The position numbers were made by a program, and so were the translations under genes. This document shows positions 1-7,505 of a stretch of 54,824 nt of DNA, piece by piece. The DNA comes from Acidimicrobiia bacterium. GTDB taxonomy: Bacteria > Actinomycetota > Acidimicrobiia > IMCC26256 > JADLDD01. The notes under the pieces are model-generated. The model searched no databases, was not told where the DNA came from, and was given only the letters and a program-made list of their open reading frames with translations. The stretch is from contig JADLDD010000078.1 in the NCBI GenBank assembly GCA_020846855.1, forward strand, positions 1-54,824, in the 5' to 3' direction. The stretch's first letter is position 1; each line of letters starts with the position of its first letter.

Positions 1-1
1 C

Positions 2-85
2 ATGACGAGCATCGCCGAGGCGCGTGTCCTCCCCGAGAGCCTCCGCGACAGCTACGAGCGCCTCCGCTCCGCCTGGCCGGCCTGA
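2..85 (+). CDS. 3' end of an unidentified gene (partial)
   Basis: An open frame enters from the left edge and stops with TGA at 83–85. Nearly every visible codon ends in G or C, as in the real genes here, so it is most likely the C-terminus of a gene starting outside the window. The visible 27 residues end in ...RLRSAWPA and have no recognisable motif. The ATG at position 2 is probably internal. No function can be given. Confidence 0.6.
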   Translation: MTSIAEARVLPESLRDSYERLRSAWPA

Positions 86-98
86 CCCTCGCCGCCCC

Positions 99-148
99 CA
101 GCATGTTGCGATCGACCCACCTCAGCGATGGTGGATCGCAACATGCTG
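99..148. repeat. 50-bp palindromic repeat, copy 1
   Basis: Left arm CAGCATGTTGCGATCGACC, 12-base loop, right arm complementary to the left except for one base (GGTG in place of GGTC next to the loop). It starts 14 bases after the stop at 85 and is followed 22 bases later by copy 2. Other copies lie at 171, 16062, 31703 and 31776. Confidence 0.9.
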
Positions 149-170
149 CCGGAGGAGGCGGTCTGCGTCC

Positions 171-220
171 CAGCGGGTTGCGATCGACCCCCCTCGCGTG
201 TGGTGGATCGCAACATGCTG
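171..220. repeat. 50-bp palindromic repeat, copy 2
   Basis: Same 19–12–19 layout as copy 1. The left arm has drifted (CAGCGGGTTGCG in place of CAGCATGTTGCG), while the right arm is identical to that of copy 1. It lies between copy 1 and the promoter-like box at 257. Confidence 0.9.
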
Positions 221-256
221 GGGGAGGCCGATCGCCGGGAGCCGGGCCGGTTTCGT

Positions 257-262
257 TAGCGT
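257..262 (+). promoter_or_regulatory. Candidate -10 box (TAGCGT) for a leaderless mRNA
   Basis: TAGCGT ends 6 bases before the GTG at 269. No ribosome binding site lies between, so transcription would begin at or next to the start codon. No clear -35 was seen. Confidence 0.5.
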
Positions 263-268
263 TGTCCG

Positions 269-796
269 GTGATGTGCGAGGCGGACGGTGCGGAGCGGGA
301 CGGGAGCGCCGCGCGCGACGCCGGGCTGCCCGGCGGCGGCGACGTGCTGCCCGAGGACCTCGACGTCACGGCGTACGTGGGGCCGTACCTGTTCCCCGAC
401 GTGGCCCGCCGCCGGATCGCCGGGACGCTCTACGCCCTCGTCGCCCTCGGCTCGCTGATCGGCTGGTTCACCAGCGACAACGGCGGCCTGCTCGTGGTGG
501 GGGTCGCCCTGGCGGCGATCGCCGCGTACCACTACGCGACGGCGTGGCCGCTCCGGCTCGATCCCACCCAGGCCCTCGTGGTCGCGGCCCGCACCGTGGG
601 GTTCCCGGTCGGCCACGCCTCGGCCCAGCTCGGCTGGCGCGGCCTGCTGAGCCGGCCGGCGTGGCGCATACTCCTCTACTCGGCCGAGGAGCCTCCCCTG
701 CGGCGGGGCCTCGTCGAGCTCGACGCCGTCGACGGCCGGGTGCTCGGCGAGTACACCGAGGACAACCCCGAGGACTGGTCCGGGCTCACCGCCTGA
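269..796 (+). CDS. Small membrane protein of unknown function
   Basis: The 175-residue product has an acidic N-terminus of about 45 residues, then two closely spaced hydrophobic segments (about 50–67 and 73–90) split by a short polar turn, and an 85-residue soluble C-terminal part. It looks like an integral membrane protein with a cytoplasmic tail. The GTG start is chosen because a TAGCGT box lies 6 bases upstream; an ATG follows as codon 2. The stop codon lies inside the first unit of an 8-bp-based tandem repeat. I recognise no family, and no function is assigned. Confidence 0.75.
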   Translation: MMCEADGAERDGSAARDAGLPGGGDVLPEDLDVTAYVGPYLFPDVARRRIAGTLYALVALGSLIGWFTSDNGGLLVVGVALAAIAAYHYATAWPLRLDPTQALVVAARTVGFPVGHASAQLGWRGLLSRPAWRILLYSAEEPPLRRGLVELDAVDGRVLGEYTEDNPEDWSGLTA

Positions 797-876
797 CCTC
801 CTGACCGCCTGACCTCCTGACCGCCTGACCTCGTCACCTCCTGACCGCCTGACCTCGTCACCTCCTGACCTCCTCA
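789..876. repeat. Tandem repeat of 8-bp units
   Basis: Eleven consecutive 8-bp units (CCGCCTGA, CCTCCTGA or CCTCGTCA), arranged as two 16-bp and two 24-bp higher-order repeats plus a final partial variant. The stop codon of the preceding gene is in the first unit. With an 8-bp period, TGA recurs in all three forward frames. Confidence 0.9.
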
Positions 877-921
877 CGTCGGACGTCGGCGGGGGTCCGC
901 CGGGCCGGCCGTGGGCGTCGG

Positions 922-927
922 TAGCGT
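922..927 (+). promoter_or_regulatory. Candidate -10 box (TAGCGT)
   Basis: TAGCGT ends 9 bases before the ATG at 937. There is no ribosome binding site in the gap, which fits a leaderless or nearly leaderless transcript. Confidence 0.45.
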
Positions 928-936
928 CGAGGCCCG

Positions 937-1677
937 ATGGGTGGAAGTCGTCCGTCCGGCCGCGGCGGCATCGTCGAGCCGGATCAGCGGGAGGCTCCGG
1001 CGGCCGGGGTCGAGCCGGTCGAACCGGCTGATCCGGCTGATCTGGCCGATCTGACCGCGGGCGTCCACCGGCGCGGGACGGAGGAGTTCAGCCGCTTCAC
1101 CGGCTTCTCCGACGGCGTGTTCGGCTTCGCCATGACCCTGCTGATCTCGACGGTCGCGGTTCCGGCGGTGGCGGCGCGTGAGCTTGGCGACGCGCTGCGC
1201 GACCAGGTTCCCGACCTGCTGGCGTTCTTCGTGAGCTTCGCGGTGATCGGCTTCTACTGGCTGTCGCACCACCGCATGTTCGCCGCCTTCGGGGCGGTCA
1301 CGACCCGGGTCATGCGGCTCAACCTCGTCTACCTGGTCCTCATCGCGTTCCTGCCGTTCCCGACCGCCCTGTTCGGTCGCTACACCGAGGAGCCGATCTC
1401 GGTGCTCCTCTACGCCGTCGCGCTCTCGGGGGCCAGCCTGGTGGAGGTGATGATCCTGCGCGAGGCGCGCCGGGGCGGCCTGCTGCGGGTCGCGCTCCCC
1501 GACGACGCCTACCGGGCGGTGCTCGTCGCCGCGCTCGTGCCGGTGGGGGTGTTCGCGGTGTCGGCCCTGGTGGCCCTGGTGGCGGCGGGCTGGGCGCCGT
1601 TCGTCTGGCTGCTGATCGCTCCGGCGGAGGCGCTCCTGGGCCGGCGCCAGCCGGCGGCGGCGAGGGTCTTCGGCTGA
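937..1677 (+). CDS. TMEM175 (DUF1211) family membrane protein, putative potassium channel
   Basis: The 246-residue protein carries the family hallmark FSD (residues 57–59) in the first membrane helix, in the context FSDGVFGFAMTLL, and the conserved W..HHRMF stretch (108–115) in a later helix. About six hydrophobic segments are visible, as expected for bacterial TMEM175 proteins, which form potassium-selective channels. The first 50 residues are polar and Ala/Pro/Asp-rich, longer than usual. It converges with the Rrf2 gene. Family is fairly certain; ion selectivity is inferred from the family. Confidence 0.85.
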   Translation: MGGSRPSGRGGIVEPDQREAPAAGVEPVEPADPADLADLTAGVHRRGTEEFSRFTGFSDGVFGFAMTLLISTVAVPAVAARELGDALRDQVPDLLAFFVSFAVIGFYWLSHHRMFAAFGAVTTRVMRLNLVYLVLIAFLPFPTALFGRYTEEPISVLLYAVALSGASLVEVMILREARRGGLLRVALPDDAYRAVLVAALVPVGVFAVSALVALVAAGWAPFVWLLIAPAEALLGRRQPAAARVFG

Positions 1678-1745
1678 CTGCGAGGACCTGAGCAGCCGCG
1701 TCGGCGTGACGGGGGTCGGGCCGGTGGGCCGGGCTCCGCGCCGGG

Positions 1746-2279
1746 TCAGCGCGTGGAGGCGCGGCCGTCGCGGGGGCGGGCCTCGGCGCAGCCCGTCGCC
1801 ATGATGCTGTCGCCGACGAGCGCCAGCTCGATGCCGGCCTCGCCGTCGTGGTCGCTCCTCCGGGCCAGAGCGAGGTCGTCGGCGGCGAGGCGGGCCAGGT
1901 TCGCGGCCCGGAGCTCGCTGGCGAGGGCCTCCCGGGCCGCGGTCCAGGTGGCGTGGAGCGCGCAGGCGTCCTCCCACCGGCAGGGCCCGCCACGCAGCCC
2001 GCACTCGTCGGGGGCCAGCGGACCTTCGAGCGTCTCGACCACGTCGAGCAGCGAGATGTCGGCCGCCGGCCGGGCGAGGGAGTAGCCACCCGAGCGCCCG
2101 GGCCGCGAGAGCACGAGCCGCGCTCTCTGGAGCTCGTGGAGCACCTGGTGCAGGAACCCGGTCGGGATGTTCATCGCCTCGGCGATGTCGGCCGCCTTGG
2201 CCATGCTGCCCGGGTGTTGCGCCAGGTACAGGAGGGCCCGCACGGCGTAGTCGGTGCGCCGGGTGGGGACGATCTTCAC
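1746..2279 (-). CDS. Rrf2-family transcriptional regulator with three cluster-type cysteines
   Basis: The 177-residue protein has the Rrf2 winged helix at the N-terminus (start MKIVPTRRTDYAVRAL, wing GRSGGYSLAR at 61–70). Three cysteines, C93, C100 and C106, sit where IscR and NsrR bind an iron–sulfur cluster, so a redox- or NO-sensing role is plausible. The GTG start has TAGCAT 7 bases upstream and no ribosome binding site. The C-terminal 40 residues beyond the usual end are unassigned. The target genes cannot be told from this window; no isc, suf or NO-response gene is adjacent. Confidence 0.9.
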   Translation of the reverse strand: MKIVPTRRTDYAVRALLYLAQHPGSMAKAADIAEAMNIPTGFLHQVLHELQRARLVLSRPGRSGGYSLARPAADISLLDVVETLEGPLAPDECGLRGGPCRWEDACALHATWTAAREALASELRAANLARLAADDLALARRSDHDGEAGIELALVGDSIMATGCAEARPRDGRASTR

Positions 2280-2286
2280 GGACGCA

Positions 2287-2292
2287 ATGCTA
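2287..2292 (-). promoter_or_regulatory. Candidate -10 box (TAGCAT) for the Rrf2 gene
   Basis: On the minus strand TAGCAT ends 7 bases before the GTG at 2279, with no ribosome binding site between: a leaderless arrangement. Confidence 0.5.
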
Positions 2293-2427
2293 CGCCCGAC
2301 CGGGCCGCGGCTTCGACCTTCGGTCGCCCCCGGCGATCCGCGGGCGGCCGGCGGTGGCCGCTGCGACGCCCGAGGTCACCTGCTGCCGGCCGAGAGGCCC
2401 GGGCCGGAACCCGGCCTCCGGCCGGCC

Positions 2428-4440
2428 TCAGCCCTCGGACGCGGCGGCGATCCGGTCGACGAGGTGGGAGGGGACGGGGTCGTAGTGGGAGTGCGTGGCC
2501 CGGAAGCGCCCGCGGCCCCCCGTCATGGAGCGGAGGTCGATCTCGTAGCGCAGGATCTCCGACGTGGGGACCTGGGCGGTGATCTCCACCTCGCCGCCAC
2601 CGATCGACGCCGAGCCCTGGATGCGGCCCCGCTTGGCGTTGAGGTCGCCCATCACGTCGCCCTGGTTCGCTTCCGGAGCGGTCACCACCAGTTCGCTGAT
2701 CGGCTCGAGCAGGATCGGGCCAGCCTTGGCCATGGCCTCCTTGAACCCGATCGACGCCGCCATCTTGAAGCTCATCTCCGACGAGTCGACGGAGTGGTAC
2801 TTCCCGTCGAAGCAGGTGACCCTGACGTCGACGACGGGGTAACCGTGGACGCCGCCCTGCTCCATCGTCTCCATCACGCCCTTCTCCACCGCCGGGATGA
2901 ACTGGCGGGGGATCGCGCCCCCGACGATCTCGTCGACGAACGTGAAGCCGCTGCCCCGCTCGGTCGGTTCGAGGCGCAGGAAAGCCACGCCGAACTGGCC
3001 GTGGCCGCCCGTCTGCTTCTTGTACTTGCCCTCGGCCTCGGCGGCCGCGGTGATGGTCTCGCGGTAGGGGACCCGGATCTCCTCGGTGTCGACCTCCACC
3101 CCGAACTTGCGGGCCAGGCGCTCGAGCGCGATCGACACGTGCGTCTCGCCCATGCCGTGGAGGAGCGTCTGGTGGGTCTCCGGGTTGCGCTCCAGGCGTA
3201 GGGCGGGGTCCTCGTCCTGGAGGCGGTGCAGCGCGTTGGCGAGCTTGTCCTCGTCGTGCTTGGACCGGGCCCGGATCGCGACGGCGAGCACCGGCTCGGG
3301 CGCGGCGAGCGGCACGGCCTCCACGTCGGCCCCGCGGCGGGCGAGCAGGTCGCCGGTGGTCGTGTCGGCGAGCTTCGCGACGGCGGCGATGTCGCCGGCC
3401 GGGACCTCGGTCACCGGTTCCTGCTCCTTGCCCCGGAGGGTGGTGAGCTGGTGCAGCCGCTCGTCGGCGACCGTGCGGGCGTTCACCAGCACGTCGTCGT
3501 GGTGGATCGTGCCCTGGAGCACCCGGAACAGGTTCACGCGCCCCACGTAGGGGTCGACCACGGTCTTGAACACGAACGCGGCCGGATCGGCGTCGGCGGA
3601 GGTGTCGGGGGCCGGGCCCTCCTCGACGAGGAACCGGGCCAGGCGGTCGACGCCCACGAGCTTGGTGGCGCTGCCGCACAGGACGGGGTACACCGACCCC
3701 TCCGCCACGCCCCGGGCGAGCGCCCCGGCCAGCTCGTCGGTGCCGATCGCCTCGTCGGCCAGGTAGCGCTCCATCAGGTCGTCGTCGGCGACCACGATCC
3801 CCTCGACCAGCGCGTCGTGGACGGCGTGCTCCTCGGTCGCCATGTCGTCGGGGACCGGCCCCTCCGTGCCCGTGGTGCCGCCGTCGTAGAGGACGGCGCG
3901 GTCGCGGAGCAGGTCGACGACGCCGCGGAAGTCGGCCTCCTCGCCGACGGGCAGCTCCAGCGGGGCGATCCCGGCGCCGAAGCGCTCCTTGAGGGCGTCG
4001 ACGGTCCGCTCGAACGACGCCCGCTCCCGGTCGAGCTTGTTGACGAACACGATCCTCGGGAGGTTCAGGTCCTCGGCGATGCGCCAGGCCACCTCCGTCT
4101 GCACCTCGACGCCCTCGACCGCCGAGACCACCACCACGGCGAGGTCGGCGGCCCGCAGCGCCGCGGTGACGTCGCCGACGAAGTCGGCGTACCCCGGGGC
4201 GTCGATGACGTTGACCTTGTGTCCGTAGAGCTCGAACGGCGCCAGGGCCAGGGAGACCGAGATCCGCCTCCGCTGCTCCTCGGGATCGAAGTCGCACACC
4301 GTGGTGCCGTCCTCGATCCGGCCCATGCGGGGGATCGCACCGGCCACGTGCAGGAGGGCTTCGGCGAGGGTGGTCTTGCCCGCGCCACCGTGGCCCACGA
4401 GCGCCACGTTGCGGATCCGGTCGGTCGGGTAGGTCTTCAA
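2428..4440 (-). CDS. Elongation factor G-like GTPase (EF-G2 type)
   Basis: The 670-residue protein has the EF-G layout: G domain with P-loop GHGGAGKTT (16–24), DAPGY (80–84) and NKLD (134–137), then domains II–V ending in the HSHYDPVPSH region. The P-loop and switch motifs differ from canonical EF-G (AHIDAGKTT, DTPGH), which marks the EF-G-like paralogue common in Actinobacteria rather than the main translocase. The TTG start is chosen because AGGGGG lies 9 bases upstream and the protein then begins KTYPTDRIRNVALVGH; the frame stays open further upstream but that part is low complexity. The precise role of this paralogue is not settled. Confidence 0.88.
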   Translation of the reverse strand: MKTYPTDRIRNVALVGHGGAGKTTLAEALLHVAGAIPRMGRIEDGTTVCDFDPEEQRRRISVSLALAPFELYGHKVNVIDAPGYADFVGDVTAALRAADLAVVVVSAVEGVEVQTEVAWRIAEDLNLPRIVFVNKLDRERASFERTVDALKERFGAGIAPLELPVGEEADFRGVVDLLRDRAVLYDGGTTGTEGPVPDDMATEEHAVHDALVEGIVVADDDLMERYLADEAIGTDELAGALARGVAEGSVYPVLCGSATKLVGVDRLARFLVEEGPAPDTSADADPAAFVFKTVVDPYVGRVNLFRVLQGTIHHDDVLVNARTVADERLHQLTTLRGKEQEPVTEVPAGDIAAVAKLADTTTGDLLARRGADVEAVPLAAPEPVLAVAIRARSKHDEDKLANALHRLQDEDPALRLERNPETHQTLLHGMGETHVSIALERLARKFGVEVDTEEIRVPYRETITAAAEAEGKYKKQTGGHGQFGVAFLRLEPTERGSGFTFVDEIVGGAIPRQFIPAVEKGVMETMEQGGVHGYPVVDVRVTCFDGKYHSVDSSEMSFKMAASIGFKEAMAKAGPILLEPISELVVTAPEANQGDVMGDLNAKRGRIQGSASIGGGEVEITAQVPTSEILRYEIDLRSMTGGRGRFRATHSHYDPVPSHLVDRIAAASEG

Positions 4441-4471
4441 CCTGGTGAACCCCCTGTCGGCCTGAGCGGCG

Positions 4472-4477
4472 AGTCTA
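4472..4477 (-). promoter_or_regulatory. Candidate -10 box (TAGACT) for the EF-G-like gene
   Basis: TAGACT on the minus strand lies about 30 bases before the TTG at 4440, leaving a short leader that contains AGGGGG. Confidence 0.4.
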
Positions 4478-4686
4478 GGCCCGGGCCGCGGAGCCGTTCC
4501 GGGGCCCGCGGTGGGGTCCGAAGGGCGGGTCCACGCCCCGCGGGGCGACCGCGGGAGCCCGCCCCGGAGGAGGGTCGGGGAGTTCGCCGGTGGTGCCGCC
4601 GCGGGTCGAGCCGCGTCGCGGGTGTGGGCCGGCGACGGGCCGGCGGCGGGCAGGCGACGGGTCACGGAACCGGTTTCCGCGGGTGG

Positions 4687-4692
4687 TAGCCT
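4687..4692 (+). promoter_or_regulatory. Candidate -10 box (TAGCCT) for the pgsA operon
   Basis: TAGCCT in the divergent intergenic region, about 140 bases upstream of the pgsA start. It is the best plus-strand match, but the distance makes the assignment weak. Confidence 0.3.
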
Positions 4693-4835
4693 GTCGCGAG
4701 CACTGCGGGCGGTCCCCGGTGCTCCGGCCGGCCGGTCAGGCGCCGGGTGCGGTCGGGGCAGGCGTGCCGTCCGGGGCACCCACCCCAACCCGACCGTCCC
4801 TATCAGACCATCCGTATCGGAGCCGAGGAGCGTCG

Positions 4836-5645
4836 ATGCTCGACGGACGTTGGCGCACGAAGGTCGAGCAGGGCCTCACGCCCATCGGCCACGGGTTGCG
4901 CCGGGCCGGCGTCACCGCCGACATGCTCACCGTGGTCGGCCTCGTCTGCTCGGTCGCGACGGGCGCGCTGGCCGCGTTCGGCGAGCTGCGCTGGGCCGTG
5001 GTCGGCCTGATCGCGTCGGGCCTGCCCGACCTGCTCGACGGCACCGTCGCCCGCACGAGCGGTAGCGCGTCGCCCCGCGGCGCCTTCTTCGACTCCGTGG
5101 TCGACCGCGTCTCCGACGCCGTGGTGCTGGGCGGCATCGCCTGGTACCTGGCCGGCACGAGCCCGTACCTCCCGGTGCTGGCCTTCGCCGTCGCGGCGGC
5201 CTCGATGCTCGTCTCCTATCAGCGGGCCCGCGCCGAGGCGCTCGGATTCACCGCCCGCGGCGGCCTGATGGAGCGCGCCGAGCGCATGGTGGTGCTCGGT
5301 GCCGGTCTGTTCTTCGACGTCCTCGTGCCGGTGCTGTGGGTGATGCTCGCCCTGATCGGCTTCACCGCCGTGCAGCGCTTCGTGAAGGTGTGGCGCCAGG
5401 CGTCGGCCGAGCAGACCTCGGACCGGGGCCGCGCGCCGGGCACCGCGGTGGAGCACCGCCGCCCGCAGTGGGCGCGCCGGCGCGAGTCGAGGGCGTCCTC
5501 GCGCCGATCGGCCGGGGAGGTGCCGGCCGCGGAGTCCGACACCGAGGGCCGGGGCCTGGTCGCCTGGTGGGAGTCCCGAACGGTCCGGGCCCGCGAGCGG
5601 GTCGACCGGCGGGCGCCCCGGATCCGGCGCCGCTCCCGTCCGTAG
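4836..5645 (+). CDS. pgsA: CDP-alcohol phosphatidyltransferase, probable phosphatidylinositol phosphate synthase
   Basis: A 269-residue membrane enzyme with the full CDP-alcohol phosphotransferase signature: D65, D68-G-x2-A-R73, G82, D86 and D90. These residues bind the metals and CDP-diacylglycerol. About six membrane helices fill residues 1–200; the last 65 residues are basic and low complexity. It is followed by a PIM acyltransferase and PimA, the order seen in mycobacteria, so it most likely makes phosphatidylinositol phosphate from CDP-DAG and inositol phosphate for PIM synthesis. The ATG is preceded by GAGGAG at a normal distance. Confidence 0.88.
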   Translation: MLDGRWRTKVEQGLTPIGHGLRRAGVTADMLTVVGLVCSVATGALAAFGELRWAVVGLIASGLPDLLDGTVARTSGSASPRGAFFDSVVDRVSDAVVLGGIAWYLAGTSPYLPVLAFAVAAASMLVSYQRARAEALGFTARGGLMERAERMVVLGAGLFFDVLVPVLWVMLALIGFTAVQRFVKVWRQASAEQTSDRGRAPGTAVEHRRPQWARRRESRASSRRSAGEVPAAESDTEGRGLVAWWESRTVRARERVDRRAPRIRRRSRP

Positions 5646-5659
5646 CGGCCGACCGCGCC

Positions 5660-6553
5660 GTGTCGCGCCTCTCCCCGTCCTACGTCGCGTACCGCGGTGG
5701 CGCGGCGGCGGCGGAGCTGGTACCCGAGTGGGCGGGGGAGCGGATCGCGCGGCGGGCCGGGCGCCTGGCCGGGCTGGTGATGGCCGAGCGGCGGCGCATG
5801 CTCGAGCGGAACCTGGTCCGGGCGAGCGGCGGGACCCTCTCCGGCGACGACCTCCGGCGCGCCGTCGACGCCGGGTTCGAGTCGTACGGCCGGTACTGGC
5901 TCGAGCTGTTCCGGCTGCGCCGCGACCTCCGCCGTCCCGGCTTCGACGACCGGATCCACCTCGACGGCTACGAGCACGTGGAGGCCGGCCTCGCGGCGGG
6001 CCGAGGTGTGATCCTCGCCCTGCCCCACCTCGGGGGGTGGGAGCTGGCCGGGGCGTGGCTCGCCCGCCAGGGCGTCCGCCCCGCGGTGGTGGTGGAGCCG
6101 GTCGAGCCACCCGAGCTCTTCGAGTGGTTCGCCGGGGTGCGGCGCGACCTGGGCATGGAGGTGATCCCCCTCGGCCCCGACGCCGCCCCCGCGCTGCTTC
6201 GGGCCCTGCGCGACAACCGGGTGGTGGCGCTCGTCTCCGACCGCGACCTGAGCGGCGACGGGGTTGAGGTCGAGTTCTTCGGGGAGCGGACCACGCTGCC
6301 CGCCGGGCCCGCCATGCTGGCGCTGCGGACGGGAGCCGCGCTGCTGCCGGTGGCGGTGTACTTCGAGCCGGACGGCGGTCACCGCGGCGTGGTCCTGCCG
6401 CCCCGCGACACCACCCGCACCGGCCGTTTGCGCGACGACATCGCCCGCATCACCCAGGACCTGGCCCGCAGCTTCGAGGTCCTCATCGAGGCGGCGCCCG
6501 AGCAGTGGCACCTGATGCAGCCCAACTGGCCCAGCGACCGCACCCCGGCCTGA
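5660..6553 (+). CDS. Phosphatidylinositol mannoside acyltransferase (LpxL/HtrB-like)
   Basis: The 297-residue protein belongs to the lysophospholipid acyltransferase family. Catalytic H123 and E128 lie in LPHLGGWELAG, the H-x4-E motif of LpxL/HtrB enzymes. Its place between pgsA and pimA matches mycobacterial patA, which acylates the mannose of PIM1/PIM2 on the inner face of the membrane. The GTG at 5660 lies 14 bases after the pgsA stop and gives the start MSRLSPSYVAYRGG; the frame is open upstream but overlaps pgsA. Function is inferred from family plus synteny. Confidence 0.87.
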   Translation: MSRLSPSYVAYRGGAAAAELVPEWAGERIARRAGRLAGLVMAERRRMLERNLVRASGGTLSGDDLRRAVDAGFESYGRYWLELFRLRRDLRRPGFDDRIHLDGYEHVEAGLAAGRGVILALPHLGGWELAGAWLARQGVRPAVVVEPVEPPELFEWFAGVRRDLGMEVIPLGPDAAPALLRALRDNRVVALVSDRDLSGDGVEVEFFGERTTLPAGPAMLALRTGAALLPVAVYFEPDGGHRGVVLPPRDTTRTGRLRDDIARITQDLARSFEVLIEAAPEQWHLMQPNWPSDRTPA

Positions 6554-6606
6554 CCCGGCCCACGGCCCGCCCCCGGGCCCGCGCCGCCCCGCCCGGTGTC
6601 CGGCGC

Positions 6607-6612
6607 TAGGGT
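6607..6612 (+). promoter_or_regulatory. Candidate -10 box (TAGGGT)
   Basis: TAGGGT lies about 46 bases before the GTG at 6659. The leader would include the purine-rich GAAGGCAGG. Weak evidence on its own. Confidence 0.3.
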
Positions 6613-6658
6613 CCCCGGGGCGGGTACCGCGCCAGGGCGCCCGAAGGCAGGTGACCCG

Positions 6659-7366
6659 GTGGCATCCACATCGGCAGCCGTTTTCCCTCGGGCGGCGGTA
6701 CGGCGGCGTGGTGGGTCCGGCCCGGCACCTCGTCCCGTTCCGGTGCGGGCCGCTCCGGCCGCGCCTCGCTCGAGGCGCCTGCTGCTGGCCCTCGCCGGGG
6801 GAGTGATCTCCACCGCGGTCGTCATGGGCGTCCCCCGGATCGCTGGGGCCACCTGCGCTGCTCCCTCGATCACCGTCGAGCCGACGTCGGTCCCTGCCGG
6901 CGGGGTCGTCGAGGTCCGGGGCTCGGCGTTCGGCACCGACTGCAACGACACCGGGCGGGACGCCCCGCCGCTCGGTGCCCCGCAGCAGGGGATCGACGTC
7001 CGGTTCGTGAAAGACGGCCGGTCGTTCACCCTGGCGCGGGTCGACGCCACGGCCGACTACGAGTTCGCCGTCCGCGCCGCGGTGCCGGCGGAGGTCACGC
7101 CGGGACCGGGCGAGGTCGTCGCGCGCGGTGCGCGGGGGGCGCCAGCGATCCGGGGGGCGCCCGTCACCGTGACGGCCGCCTCCCCGCCGCTCACCGCTGC
7201 GCCGCCGCCCACGATCCTGGTCGGGGCGTCGGAAGGCGAGACGTCCGATCGCGCCGGCGACCCGACGTCGTGGGCGGGCTGGGCCGTGCTCGCGGGGTCG
7301 GTCGTCGTGGCGGCGACCGGGGGCGCCCTCGTGGTCCGGGCGCGGTCGCGGCGGAGCCTTGCCTAG
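6659..7366 (+). CDS. Secreted, C-terminally anchored protein of unknown function
   Basis: A 235-residue protein. An Arg-rich N-terminus and a hydrophobic stretch (LLLALAGGVISTAVVMG) ending in AGATC suggest a signal sequence. A β-rich domain of about 100 residues follows, opening with ITVEPTSVPAGGVVEVRGSAF, which resembles IPT/Ig-like folds. A Pro/Ala linker leads to a C-terminal membrane helix (WAGWAVLAGSVVVAATGG) and a basic tail. This predicts an extracytoplasmic domain tethered at the membrane. It sits inside the PIM operon region, but a link to PIM synthesis is not shown. Confidence 0.7.
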   Translation: MASTSAAVFPRAAVRRRGGSGPAPRPVPVRAAPAAPRSRRLLLALAGGVISTAVVMGVPRIAGATCAAPSITVEPTSVPAGGVVEVRGSAFGTDCNDTGRDAPPLGAPQQGIDVRFVKDGRSFTLARVDATADYEFAVRAAVPAEVTPGPGEVVARGARGAPAIRGAPVTVTAASPPLTAAPPPTILVGASEGETSDRAGDPTSWAGWAVLAGSVVVAATGGALVVRARSRRSLA

Positions 7367-7505
7367 CCGGTAGTCCTCCGGGCCCGTCGTCGCGGCCTCC
7401 CCGCTCGCACCATCCGATCGGCCGCCCTGCTCCCGCGTCCACGTCCGGCCCGATCGCCGGCCTTCCCGGTCGCTCCGGGGGGCGTGAGCGGCCAGACTGG
7501 TGACC

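Larger units (their letters stand above)
4441..4835. other. Divergent intergenic region
   Basis: About 395 bases between the divergent EF-G-like and pgsA genes. It holds a candidate -10 box on each strand (4472–4477 minus, 4687–4692 plus) and the ribosome binding site GAGGAG at 4825. If the plus-strand box is used, the pgsA mRNA has a leader of roughly 135 bases. I saw no convincing small gene, tRNA or known riboswitch in it. Confidence 0.5.

Noticed and set aside
99-220. Palindromic repeats as a CRISPR array
   Set aside because: Only two units, each itself a full palindrome with variable loop, with 22 bases between; no array of regular repeats and spacers and no cas genes.
4441-4835. Small gene or riboswitch in the EF-G2/pgsA intergenic region
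   Set aside because: Open frames crossing it run into pgsA out of frame and lack motifs; I saw no known riboswitch core, only GC-rich inverted stretches of the kind common in this DNA.
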